Assembly: GCF_024213195.1 (NCBI RefSeq)
Contig: NZ_JANAVF010000022.1
Coordinates: 1 to 64,000 of the forward strand
Origin: Streptomyces sp. TBY4
Lineage (GTDB): Bacteria; Actinomycetota; Actinomycetes; Streptomycetales; Streptomycetaceae
Direction of reading: 5' to 3'
DNA length: 64,000 nucleotides
In this document: positions 51,055 to 59,577 of the stretch, piece by piece
How the letters are laid out: the number at the start of each line of letters is the position of its first letter
Position numbering within the stretch: the first letter of the stretch is position 1
Notes under the pieces: model-generated
Seen by the model: only the letters and a program-made list of their open reading frames with translations
What the model was told of the DNA's origin: nothing
Database searches by the model: none
Position numbers and translations under genes: made by a program

Positions 51055-52947
51055 CTACCCGTACAGCTCCTCGATCTCCCCCGCGTACCGCTCCGCCACC
51101 GCCCGGCGGCGGAGTTTCAGGGTCGGGGTCAGGGTGCCCGCCTCTACGGTGAACTCCCCCGGCAGCACCCGGAATGCGCGGACGCGGGCCGGGCGGGAGA
51201 CCGTGGCGTTGGCCGCCTCGACCGCTTCCGCGACGAGGGCCCGTACGGCGGGGTGATCACCCAGGACGGCGGGGTGCTCGCCGAGGACGGCGGGGTGATC
51301 GCCCAGGTCGGCGGGGTGATCACCGGTGGCACCCGGGGCGGCGCCCGGATCCAGGGTCACCGACTCCCGGGCGGCCCAGGCGGCGATCTCCTCCGCATCC
51401 AGGGTGATCAGGGCCACCGGGTGCGGGCGGCGGTCGCCGATCATGACGGCGCGGGACACGTAACGGGAGCGCTGGAGGGCGAACTCCCACTCCGTCGGGG
51501 TGATGTTCTTCCCCGCCGAGGTGATGATCAGCTCCTTCTTGCGGCCGGTGATGAAGAGGAACCCCTCCCCATCCACCTCGCCCAGGTCCCCCGTGTGCAG
51601 CCAGCCCTCCCCGTCCAGCGTCTCCCCCGTCGCCGTGGCGTTGGCGTGGTAGCCGGGGAAGATCATCGGGCCCCGGGCCAGCACCTCTCCATCCCCGGCG
51701 ATGCGGACCTCGCACCCCGCGATCGGCCGGCCCACCGATCCGTAGCGGACCCCGCCGGGGTGGTTGAGGCTGATGACCCCGCCCGACTCCGTCATGCCGT
51801 AGCCCTCGAAGACCGCGATCCCGCAGGCCCGCAGGAAGTCGAGGGTGGCCGGGGCGATCGGGGCGCCGCCCGTCAGCGCCCACTTCAGGCGGCCACCGAA
51901 GGCGCCCCTGACCAGGGAGTACAGGGTCTTCTCGGCGGCCTCCCAGACCTCCCGATCCCCCCGGTCCCCCTCCCCCAGCCGCCCCTCCGCCGCCAGCAGC
52001 CCCACCCGGACCGCCTCCGCGAAGCGGGCTCCGCCGCCCTCCTGGGACTCTGCCAGCGACAGGACCACCGAGTGCAGCTTCTCGAACAGCCGCGGCACGG
52101 ACGGCAGATGGGTCGGCCGGGCCTCGGCGAGCTCGCCGATGACGTCCTCGATCCGGCCGCCGAAGTAGCAGAGCTCCCCGCCCTCCAGGAGGGTGGTGAA
52201 CTGGATCAACTGGGCCAGCAGGTGGGCCAGCGGCAGGTAGAGGTACGTGGAGTCCCCCGGGCCCCCCTTCACCAGCGGAAGCGTCGCGTCCTGGATCGCG
52301 CCGAGGTTGGCGTGCGTGAGGCGGCAGCCCTTGGGCAGGCCGGTGGTGCCCGAGGTGTAGACGATGGAGGCGTCGGCGGCGGGTTCCACCGCGGCAGCCC
52401 TGGCGAGGAGTTCGGCCTCCGGCGCCGGGCCGGGGAGGGCGCGCAGCCCGTCCATCTCCACCACCGCGCGCAGCGCCGGGAGCTTCGGGCGCAGCGCCTC
52501 CACCCGGGCCGCCTGCGCGGGGTCGTCGCAGACGACCACCACCGCCGCGGAGTCCGACAGCACCCAGGCGAGCTCCTCCTCGCCCGCCGTCGGGTACACC
52601 GGCACGAGGACGGCCCCCGCCGCCAGGACCCCGAAGTGGGTGTACGTCCACTCCGGCCGGGTCTCCGCGAGCACGGCGACGCGCTCGCCGGGGGCGACCC
52701 CGAGGCCGAGCAGGGCACGACCGGACTCCCGTACACGGGCGCGCAGTTGCCCGTAGGAAACGGTGCTCCAGCCACCCTTCCCGCTCTCCCCACCCTCCCC
52801 GCCCTTGTGGCGGAGGGCGGTCTCGGCGGCGTACCGCTCGCCCGTCCACTCGGTGAACACCGCAAGCGTTCGCGGGCGCAGGGCTGTGTCCGTGCTGCCA
52901 ACCGATTCGATCGGGTCCATCGGGCTCATCGGGCTCATCGGGCTCAT
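51055..52947 (-). CDS. Long-chain fatty-acid-CoA ligase (FadD15-like)
   Basis: Activates fatty acids via an acyl-adenylate. The 630-residue product has YTSGTTGLPKG, the GGAPIAP...GYGMTES region, and the hinge GEGWLHTGDLG...GRKKELIIT. Two oddities: the N-terminus is a repeated MSP unit (three in-frame ATGs), and about residues 539-566 are four 7-residue repeats GDHPADL, GDHPAVL, GEHPAVL, GDHPAVR. GGGGAGG lies eight bases before the first ATG, so that start is used. It is divergent from an AraC regulator. Confidence 0.93.
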   Translation of the reverse strand: MSPMSPMSPMDPIESVGSTDTALRPRTLAVFTEWTGERYAAETALRHKGGEGGESGKGGWSTVSYGQLRARVRESGRALLGLGVAPGERVAVLAETRPEWTYTHFGVLAAGAVLVPVYPTAGEEELAWVLSDSAAVVVVCDDPAQAARVEALRPKLPALRAVVEMDGLRALPGPAPEAELLARAAAVEPAADASIVYTSGTTGLPKGCRLTHANLGAIQDATLPLVKGGPGDSTYLYLPLAHLLAQLIQFTTLLEGGELCYFGGRIEDVIGELAEARPTHLPSVPRLFEKLHSVVLSLAESQEGGGARFAEAVRVGLLAAEGRLGEGDRGDREVWEAAEKTLYSLVRGAFGGRLKWALTGGAPIAPATLDFLRACGIAVFEGYGMTESGGVISLNHPGGVRYGSVGRPIAGCEVRIAGDGEVLARGPMIFPGYHANATATGETLDGEGWLHTGDLGEVDGEGFLFITGRKKELIITSAGKNITPTEWEFALQRSRYVSRAVMIGDRRPHPVALITLDAEEIAAWAARESVTLDPGAAPGATGDHPADLGDHPAVLGEHPAVLGDHPAVRALVAEAVEAANATVSRPARVRAFRVLPGEFTVEAGTLTPTLKLRRRAVAERYAGEIEELYG

Positions 52948-53051
52948 CGGGCTCGCCTCCCCAAGGTCGTACCGACGACGCTAGGCACCGCCAACACCTC
53001 CGCGGCATGACCGGAAGCGTCACCCCCGCTGACCCCAGCGCTCAGAGCGGC

Positions 53052-53057
53052 TACCGT
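53052..53057 (+). promoter_or_regulatory. Possible -10 of a leaderless AraC transcript
   Basis: TACCGT lies seven bases before ATG 53065, the layout of leaderless transcripts in Streptomyces (TANNNT). No ribosome site is visible before the ATG, which supports this. Confidence 0.45.
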
Positions 53058-53064
53058 CGGACCC

Positions 53065-54081
53065 ATGGGGAGGCGGACGGTCACCGTGCACCACGTGCGT
53101 GCCGTGCTCGCGGGGGCGCGCGGCAGCGGGCTCGACACCGTGCCGCTGCTCCAGGCGGCGCAGATCCCGCCGCTGCTGCTGGGCGACGACCGGGCGCGGG
53201 TCACGCCCGCGCAGTTCGCGCGGCTGTTCCGGGCGCTGTACCGGGCCACGCAGGACGAGTTCCTCGGCCTGTCCACCGTCCCCAGCCGGCCCGGGACCTT
53301 CGCGATGATGTGCAGGGCCTCCCTGGGCTGCCGCGACCTCGGTGCGGCGGTGGAACGTTCCGCCACCTTCTACGGGCTGTTCCCGGGCGGGCCCGAGCTG
53401 GCGCTCGAAGTGGAGGGCGGGCAGGCCTGGTTCGCGGTGCGGAACGAGTTCGCGCGGGACGAGGAACGCTTCCTCACCGAGTGCGTGCTCGCCATCTGGC
53501 ACCGGCTCAGCAGCTGGCTGATCGGCCGGCGCATCCCCCTGGCCCACGCCTCCTTCGCGTACCCGGCGCCGCCGCACGCGGAGGAGTACGAGCTCCTCTT
53601 CGACTGCCCGGTCCGCTTCGGCGAGCCCCGCACGGGCGCGGCCGTGGCCTTCGACGCGCACTGGCTGACCGCTCCGCTGGTACGGGACGAGGCCGCGCTC
53701 GACGCGATGCTCCGGCGGGCCCCCTTCGACCTGCTGTCCCGGCCGGCGTACGGGACCACGGTCGCGGAACAGGTCCGCCGGACCCTGACCCAGGCCCTGC
53801 GCGACTCACCGCGGCTGCCGGAACTCGGCGAGGTCGCGGCCCGCCTGGCGGTGTCCCCGGCGACGCTGCGCCGCCGGCTCCAGCAGGAGGGCACGTCCTT
53901 CCAGCAGCTGAAGGACCACGTCCGGCGGGACGCGGCGATCGCCGGCCTGGCGGAGAGCCGCGAACCCATCGCGGAACTGGCGGCCCGCCTCGGCTTCTCG
54001 GAGGACACGGCCTTCCACCGCGCCTTCCGCCGCTGGACGGGCACGACACCGGGGGCGTACCGGATCGCGTCGGGGGGCTAG
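53065..54081 (+). CDS. AraC-family regulator (OruR/Arabinose_bd type)
   Basis: A 338-residue regulator. Residues 1-190 fit the arabinose-binding-like domain of OruR-type proteins (ARVTPAQFARLFRAL). The C-terminal double helix-turn-helix spans about 235-335 (AARLAVSPATLRRRLQQEGTSFQQ; LGFSEDTAFHRAFRRWTGTTPGAYR). It is divergent from the acyl-CoA ligase by 117 bases, so it may control that gene. The ATG is probably leaderless. Confidence 0.92.
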   Translation: MGRRTVTVHHVRAVLAGARGSGLDTVPLLQAAQIPPLLLGDDRARVTPAQFARLFRALYRATQDEFLGLSTVPSRPGTFAMMCRASLGCRDLGAAVERSATFYGLFPGGPELALEVEGGQAWFAVRNEFARDEERFLTECVLAIWHRLSSWLIGRRIPLAHASFAYPAPPHAEEYELLFDCPVRFGEPRTGAAVAFDAHWLTAPLVRDEAALDAMLRRAPFDLLSRPAYGTTVAEQVRRTLTQALRDSPRLPELGEVAARLAVSPATLRRRLQQEGTSFQQLKDHVRRDAAIAGLAESREPIAELAARLGFSEDTAFHRAFRRWTGTTPGAYRIASGG

Positions 54082-54166
54082 GGGGTGTCCGCAAAGTCCC
54101 GCCTGCCCCGCGACGCCTGGCACGCGCTCTCGGCGCACCGGGCGCCACCGCCCCACCCCGAAGCCC

Positions 54167-54742
54167 CTACCGGGCCCCGCTCGGCACCTGGATGCTGAAC
54201 AGGCCGCATTCGCAGCCGCCCTTGCCGGTGCCGCAGGACCCCTTCGGGGTCGTCGAGGCGGCCGGTACGGGGGTCTGCGCCGGGGCGGAGCAGCCCGTCG
54301 CGGTGGCTTCGGCGCAGGTGTTGCCGGCGCAGGAGCGGCAGGCGTTCATCTCGCAGCTGCGGCAGGCGGAGGCCGGGGCGTTGCAGCCGCGGCAGGCGTT
54401 GACCGCGCAGGTGGCGCAGGCTTCGCCGGCGACGTCGCACGAGGTGCAGGCGTTCATCTCGCACGCGGCGCAGGCCGACGCGGGGGCGGTGCAGCCCCGG
54501 CAGGCGCTGACGCCGCAGGATACGCAGAGCTGCGTACCGCTGCCGCAGCCGCCGCGCTCGGTCCGCTCGCCGCAGTCGCAGGCGCGGGCTCCCCGGACGC
54601 CCCGGACGCTCGGCGCGGTCCGGCCGTCGCGGCGGACCGTACCGATCTCGGCGATGCGCAGCGCGGTCCGCAGGGTGGGGGCCGGACCCCGGTGGATGAC
54701 CCGACGCTTGGCCGTCTGCGTCTGTCGCACTGCCGCGTTCAT
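54167..54742 (-). CDS. Cysteine-rich repeat protein (24 Cys in 191 residues)
   Basis: A 191-residue protein with no Cys in the first 50 residues (basic, TAKRRVIHRG) and 24 Cys in the rest. Residues about 75-140 contain two near-identical units, each with ACRGC, APASAC, CEMNAC and a closing SC, joined by a DVAGEACATCAVN spacer. The last 20 residues are CGTGKGGCECGLFSIQVPS. AGGAGG lies six bases before the ATG, so translation should be strong. I know no named family; metal storage or a modified peptide precursor are both possible. It is not clearly exported. Confidence 0.75.
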   Translation of the reverse strand: MNAAVRQTQTAKRRVIHRGPAPTLRTALRIAEIGTVRRDGRTAPSVRGVRGARACDCGERTERGGCGSGTQLCVSCGVSACRGCTAPASACAACEMNACTSCDVAGEACATCAVNACRGCNAPASACRSCEMNACRSCAGNTCAEATATGCSAPAQTPVPAASTTPKGSCGTGKGGCECGLFSIQVPSGAR

Positions 54743-54780
54743 CTGGTGCCTCCTGGGCGGGGTGGGATTCGCTTTCCAAG

Positions 54781-54830
54781 GCGGACTCTAACAATTAACT
54801 CGTATATGAATGCAAATCGACGAAACAAAA
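54781..54830 (-). promoter_or_regulatory. AT-rich promoter region of the Cys-rich gene
   Basis: This is the least GC-rich 50 bases in the neighbourhood. On the minus strand TTGCAT, 17 bases, then GTTAGA could be -35 and -10. TATACGAG is an alternative -10. Confidence 0.4.
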
Positions 54831-54865
54831 GAAAGGCTTGCCTTCCCTAAGAAGACAAGCCTTTC
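54831..54865 (-). terminator. Hairpin with T-run after the small membrane protein gene
   Basis: GAAAGGCTTG (54831-54840) pairs with CAAGCCTTTC (54856-54865). On the minus strand CTTTTGTTTCG-like T-rich sequence follows. It lies 55 bases past the stop at 54921. Confidence 0.75.
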
Positions 54866-54920
54866 AGGTCACCAGAAGCGGAAATCCGGCGAGCAGAATG
54901 CATTCAGTTCGCAAACACCG

Positions 54921-55403
54921 TCAGGCCCGCCGCGCCCGGCCCGGTACCGCCGCCGCCAGCGCCGCGAAGAGCACGACGACCAGACCCAGCGCGGCCACGC
55001 CCAGTGCCGTCAGGTGGACGATGGTGATCCACAGTTCCGGCTTGCCGTAGGCCCGGTCGCCCAGGGCGCGGGCCTCGCCCTTGTACGTCGGCCCGCCCGA
55101 GCCGCCGCGGTCGATCTCGTCGGCGTACGTGTACAGCGTGCCCGCCCGGAACTTCCCGTCGACCGTCCACTGCACCGCCTCGCAGGTGGCGCTGGCGCGC
55201 CCCGAACCGCCGCGGCCCACGACGACCATCGAGTCGCAGTTGCTCCGGAGCTGGACGGTGACCGGGTCGGCGAAGGCGTAGGCCGCGCCCCAGCCCGCGG
55301 GCTGCTGGGAGGCCATCCCGACGAAGAAGAACGCGGCGATGCCGATCCCGGTGAGGACCAGCCCCAGGGTCGCCCTGTTCTTGAACCTCTGCGCACGCGT
55401 CAC
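54921..55403 (-). CDS. Putative two-helix membrane protein
   Basis: A 160-residue protein starting at GTG 55403 (GGGGGAG 11 bases upstream); an ATG at 55436 would put that ribosome site inside the gene. A transmembrane segment lies at about 11-32, an extracellular loop of about 80 residues has two Cys (SNCDSMVVV, ATCEAVQW), and a second segment lies at about 120-148. I do not recognise a family, though DUF-type Streptomyces proteins of this form are common. Function unknown. Confidence 0.65.
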   Translation of the reverse strand: MTRAQRFKNRATLGLVLTGIGIAAFFFVGMASQQPAGWGAAYAFADPVTVQLRSNCDSMVVVGRGGSGRASATCEAVQWTVDGKFRAGTLYTYADEIDRGGSGGPTYKGEARALGDRAYGKPELWITIVHLTALGVAALGLVVVLFAALAAAVPGRARRA

Positions 55404-55677
55404 GACGGCCACAACTCCCCCAGATGGTGCGTTCATGCCAAATGTTCATGCCGAATGTTCATACCGAGCCCGATGGTCCGCATGGCTGAACTCCGCCCTG
55501 CGCGTCGCGCGTTTGTACCGCACCCGCGGCCACGCCGACAAGGTGGACGGACAGGGCGAGCGGGGCTGTGGCGCCGGGTCAGGAAAGCTGAGCTGTGCGG
55601 TCAGCGACGTTCCTACCGGTCGGTCACTACCTTCTCCTCACCTACCACCCCCACCGGACCCTTGGGAGAGCCGCCCC

Positions 55678-56841
55678 ATGCGCATCCGAAGCTCAGCCCT
55701 CACCGCCGTGGCCGCCCTGGCCCTCTCCGCCGCGATCCCCACCACCGCGACCGCCGCCACCGCGCAGACGGACGAGGCCACCGCCCGCCCCGGCGACATC
55801 GTCAGCAGCGCGCCGTCCGCGTTCCACCCGCTGCCCGGCCAGCCCACCAACACCAAGGCCTGGAAGATCCACTACAACTCGACCACCGCCGACGGAGCCC
55901 CGAACGTCGTCTCCGGCACCGTCATCGTCCCCCAGGACGGCCGCACCGGCCCGCGCCCCCTGATCACCTACGCCGTCGGCACCGTCGGCATGGGCGACTC
56001 CTGCGCACCGAGCAACAACCTCCCGTACGGCACCGCCATGGAGGCCAACCTCATCCAGCAGTACACCCTGCGCGGCTGGGCCGTGGTCGTCACCGACTAC
56101 GAGGGCCTCGGCACCCCGGGCGTCCACACGTACACCGTCGGCCCCTCCGCCGGCCACGCGATGCTCGACGCCGCCCGTGCCGCGACCCGGCTCCCCGAGG
56201 CCGGGCTGCCCGCGGACACCCCGGTCGGCATCGTCGGGTACTCCCAGGGCGGCCAGGCCAGCAGCTGGGCCGCCGAGCTGCAGGGCTCGTACGCACCGGA
56301 GTTGAAGGTCAAGGGCACCGCGACGGGCGGCGTCCCGGCCGACCTGCTCAAGGTGGCCGACTTCAACAACGGCTCCTACGGCTCCGGCCTCATCTTCATG
56401 GCCGCCGCCGGGCAGGACGCGGCCTTCCCGGAGCTCAAGCTCGACTCCTACCTCAACCCGGCCGGGAAGCTCCTCGTCGGCGCGATGAAGGACCACTGCG
56501 TCGCGATCGACGCCATCGCCGGTTCCTTCAAGCGGATCTCCGACCTCACCACCCGCAACCCGCTCGCGCAGCCGGACTGGCAGGCCCGCCTGAACCAGAG
56601 CAAGCTCGGCCGCACCGCCCCGGCCGCACCCGTGTTCCAGTACCACGCGCTCGCCGACGAGCTCATCCCGTACTCCGTCGGCAGCCGGCTGCGCTCCGAC
56701 TGGTGCGCGCGGGGCGCCAACCTGGAGTTCGACACCATCTGGATCGGCGAGCACGTCAGCGGGGTCATCACCCAGTCCCCGGCGGTGAGCAACTGGCTCG
56801 CGGACCGCTTCGCGGGCCGCGCCACGCACCCCAACTGCTGA
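55678..56841 (+). CDS. Secretory lipase family protein (LIP/CalA-like)
   Basis: A 387-residue exported alpha/beta hydrolase. It has a signal peptide to about residue 28 (ATA end), then a fold like Candida antarctica lipase A. Nucleophile Ser189 is in GIVGYSQGGQ; likely acid and base are the Asp in YHALADELIPY and the His in WIGEHVSG. Four Cys suggest disulfides (SCAPSNN, HCVAID, WCARG, PNC). ATG 55678 has GGGAGA about nine bases upstream. It should cleave esters outside the cell; the substrate is unknown. Confidence 0.9.
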   Translation: MRIRSSALTAVAALALSAAIPTTATAATAQTDEATARPGDIVSSAPSAFHPLPGQPTNTKAWKIHYNSTTADGAPNVVSGTVIVPQDGRTGPRPLITYAVGTVGMGDSCAPSNNLPYGTAMEANLIQQYTLRGWAVVVTDYEGLGTPGVHTYTVGPSAGHAMLDAARAATRLPEAGLPADTPVGIVGYSQGGQASSWAAELQGSYAPELKVKGTATGGVPADLLKVADFNNGSYGSGLIFMAAAGQDAAFPELKLDSYLNPAGKLLVGAMKDHCVAIDAIAGSFKRISDLTTRNPLAQPDWQARLNQSKLGRTAPAAPVFQYHALADELIPYSVGSRLRSDWCARGANLEFDTIWIGEHVSGVITQSPAVSNWLADRFAGRATHPNC

Positions 56842-56949
56842 CCGGGGGGCCTGAATCCGGGGCAGGCCCCGGGGCCTGAACCCCGGGCCTGAACCCGCGG
56901 TCAGACCCCGGGCCCGGCCCCGGGGCCTGACCGCGCGCCGGGCCGGCGG

Positions 56950-57540
56950 CTACTTGCCGGCCAGGCCGAGGTTGGCTCCGGCGCGCAGGTCCGGGAAGCC
57001 CTGGGCGAGGACGGCCCCCGCCTCCAGGCACGCCCCGCGGTCCGACGGGTCCGCCGGGTTCTTCGCGCAGCCCAGCTCCTGGTACCGGGCGGCGGACTTC
57101 TGGATCTTCTGCGCCGCGGCGGTCAGCGTGGCGAACCCCTCCTCGCGGCCGCGGGTGCGGGTCAGCGCCCAGGCCGCGTGTTCGTTCGTCACCTCGGCCG
57201 CGTCCGCGCACTGCTGGGTGAACAGGTCGGCGGAGGCCGCGGAGCACGGCGATCCGGTGCCGGAGCCGAACCGCTCCTCGTCCAGGGGCATCCGCGCCTC
57301 CAGGTCGGTCTTGAGCTTCTCGGCGAACGCCACCTTGTCCAGCACGGGCGCGTCGGAACCCCCGGCGGGACCCCTGGAAGCATCTGCCGAAGGCGCGGCC
57401 TCCGCGCTCATCACGGCGCCGTCACCGGCGCCACCCTCACCATCGGCGTCACCGGCGCCACCGCCACCGCCGCACGCCGAGAGCAGCACGACCCCGGCCA
57501 TGACCCCGCAGGCCCTCCACCACAACTGTGTTCGCTCCAC
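56950..57540 (-). CDS. Putative lipoprotein
   Basis: A 196-residue protein with lipobox LSAC (residues 20-23) after a basic start, then a Gly/Asp/Glu-rich linker to about 60 and a helical domain with five Cys (GSPCSAAS, QQCADAAE, LGCAKNP, GACLEAG). It starts at GTG 57540. No family recognised. A G/C-rich repeat (GGGGCCTGAACCCC-like) fills the gap to the convergent lipase gene. Confidence 0.65.
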   Translation of the reverse strand: MERTQLWWRACGVMAGVVLLSACGGGGGAGDADGEGGAGDGAVMSAEAAPSADASRGPAGGSDAPVLDKVAFAEKLKTDLEARMPLDEERFGSGTGSPCSAASADLFTQQCADAAEVTNEHAAWALTRTRGREEGFATLTAAAQKIQKSAARYQELGCAKNPADPSDRGACLEAGAVLAQGFPDLRAGANLGLAGK

Positions 57541-57594
57541 GCGTCCTTCTCCCCACCGTCGACCATCGGGCGTGCCACCCTAGCCGCGCGCCCG

Positions 57595-59199
57595 TCAGGG
57601 CTCCCCGGCGGGGCAGGAACGCGTACCGGAGGGCAGGTGGCCGTCGTTCAGGAAGTGGTCCACGTACCCCTGCACGCAGCGCGAGGCGATGTAGCCGGTG
57701 TGCCCGTCGCCCTTGTAGTCGAGGACCACGGTGTTGCCGAGCCGCTTCGCCGTCTCCTCCGTCCACTCGTACGGGGTGGCCGGGTCTCCGCGCGTACCGA
57801 CGAGCAGGATCCGCGGGATGCCCGCCGGGCGGTCGATCCTGCGGATGAAATCGGTGCCGGCGGGCCGCCCGTAGCAGGCCAGTACCGTCATCAGCTGGCG
57901 CGGCCCGAAGATCGGCGAGGCGGCGAGGAACACCGGCTGGAGCGCCTCCAGCTCCCGCGCGACCGCCTCCGGGGAGGCCTTGGCGTCGCCGCGGTCCGGG
58001 TCGTCGGCGCAGTTCACGGCGACGAGCGCGGCGGTCGCGTTGTCGGCCGGCACGGCCGCCGGGCCGGCATCCTCCCCGGGTGAGGCCGACGGCGGCGGTG
58101 GCGACGGCGGCGGCTCCTCCGGACCGCCGAGCTGCATCAGCCCCACCGGGTCGCCGTCCCGCTCGACCAGGGCCAGCGCCTCCGCGAGCCCGGGCCAGGC
58201 CTTCGGCGAGTAGAGGGCGGTCCCGATGGCGTCCACCACGTCCTGCCCGGTGAAGCGCAGTCCGCCCTCGCCGGTCAGCGGGGCCGCGTCCAGACGGGTG
58301 ACGAGGGCCTCGACCTTCTGCTTGGCGGTACGGGTGTTCGTGCCGTAGACACAGCCCGGCTGGTGGGCGCACCAGACGAGGAAGTTGTCCAGCGCCCGCT
58401 GCTGGCCGACCGCCGACAGCAGGGCCTGTTCGCCGAGCGGCTCGGTGAGGGTGTCGACCCCGTCGAGGACCATCCGGCCGGTGCGGCGCGGGAACAGCGC
58501 GGCGTAGACCGCGCCGAGGCGCGTCCCGTAGGAGAAGCCGAGGAAGTCGAGCTTGTCCTCCCCGAGGGCCCGGCGCAGCAGGTCCATGTCGCGGGCCACG
58601 CTGACGGTACCGACGTACGGGAGCACCGGGCCGGAGTCCAGCGCGCAGCGCCGGGCGACGGCGCGGAGGGCGGCGAGCTGGGCGGCGGGGCCGGTGGGGG
58701 CGGGGCTGCCGGTCGGTGTGCCTTCGCCCTGCGGGCCGGCTCCGCAGGTGACGGGGGCGCTGCGGCCTACGCCGCGGGGGTCGAAGGCGACCAGGTCGTA
58801 GCGCTTGTTGAGCTCCGCGAAGGCGTGGGGGTCGGCGGCCAGGGTGGAGACTCCGGGGGCGCCCGGGCCGCCGAAGTTCAGTACGAGCGAGCCGATCCGG
58901 TGGGCGGCGGGGCCGGTGGCGGGGAGCTTGGCGACGGCGATGCGCACGGTGCCGCTGTCCTTGGCCTTGGCCTCGCCCTTGGCCTCGTAGTCGAGCGGCA
59001 CGGCGAGGTACCCGCAGCGCATCCCGTCGGGCACGGGCTTCTCGGGGCACGCGCCCCACTGGATCCCCGTACCCGCGGTCGGCGCGTGGCCGGGGACGGC
59101 GGCGAGCAGGGCCCCGGCCAGGGCGGTGCCGATGACGCCGGCGCCTATCCGTGTACGGACGCGGCACCCCGGGCGGGAACGCAGACGGGAACGGTGCAC
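57595..59199 (-). CDS. Secreted alpha/beta hydrolase with TAP-like C-terminus
   Basis: A 534-residue exported peptidase of the tripeptidyl aminopeptidase (SlpD/E, TAP) type. It has a signal peptide to about 45, an oxyanion loop NFGGPGAPG, nucleophile Ser223 in LGFSYGTRLG, Asp472 in GTRGDPATP and His500 in GDGHTGY. The loop at about 345-385 is a Pro/Ser-rich insert. GTG 59199 has AGGAGGG four bases upstream. It should release short peptides from the N-terminus of proteins outside the cell. Confidence 0.9.
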   Translation of the reverse strand: MHRSRLRSRPGCRVRTRIGAGVIGTALAGALLAAVPGHAPTAGTGIQWGACPEKPVPDGMRCGYLAVPLDYEAKGEAKAKDSGTVRIAVAKLPATGPAAHRIGSLVLNFGGPGAPGVSTLAADPHAFAELNKRYDLVAFDPRGVGRSAPVTCGAGPQGEGTPTGSPAPTGPAAQLAALRAVARRCALDSGPVLPYVGTVSVARDMDLLRRALGEDKLDFLGFSYGTRLGAVYAALFPRRTGRMVLDGVDTLTEPLGEQALLSAVGQQRALDNFLVWCAHQPGCVYGTNTRTAKQKVEALVTRLDAAPLTGEGGLRFTGQDVVDAIGTALYSPKAWPGLAEALALVERDGDPVGLMQLGGPEEPPPSPPPPSASPGEDAGPAAVPADNATAALVAVNCADDPDRGDAKASPEAVARELEALQPVFLAASPIFGPRQLMTVLACYGRPAGTDFIRRIDRPAGIPRILLVGTRGDPATPYEWTEETAKRLGNTVVLDYKGDGHTGYIASRCVQGYVDHFLNDGHLPSGTRSCPAGEP

Positions 59200-59353
59200 T
59201 GCACCCTCCTGGGGCGAGCGGCCCCCCGGACCAGTGAGCCCACCATAAGCGCGGCCCACGCCGCACGCTCCGCGAGCCGATCACCCGTCCGGCCCCTTGA
59301 CGCGCCGGGCCCGCCGGCCCGCCCGACCCCGCTGCGCGGGCCGAACTCCCCGC

Positions 59354-59540
59354 CCCGCCCTTCCACCGTTCCCCGGGCTCTGCCCGGACCCGCGCCTCAA
59401 ACGCCGGCGGGGCTGGTTGTGGCCGGCGCCGCCGGAAGCTTCAGCCCTGCCGGCGAACTCCGCGCCGCAGGCAAACTCGTGCCGCAGCCGAAATCAGCCC
59501 CTCCGGCGTTTGAGGAGCGGGGGTCCGGGGGCCGGCCCCC
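59354..59540. repeat. Palindromic intergenic element, copy C (degenerate)
   Basis: The arm CGCCCTTCCACCGTTCCCCGG is shared with copy A. The core CCTCAAACGCCGG (59395-59407) has its inverted copy CCGGCGTTTGAGG at 59501-59513. The outer right arm is decayed. It fills most of the 378-bp gap between the TAP-like gene start and the downstream ligase stop; nothing else is visible there. Confidence 0.75.
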
Positions 59541-59577
59541 GGCAACGGCGCCGCACGGGACGGTTCGGGCACGGCCG

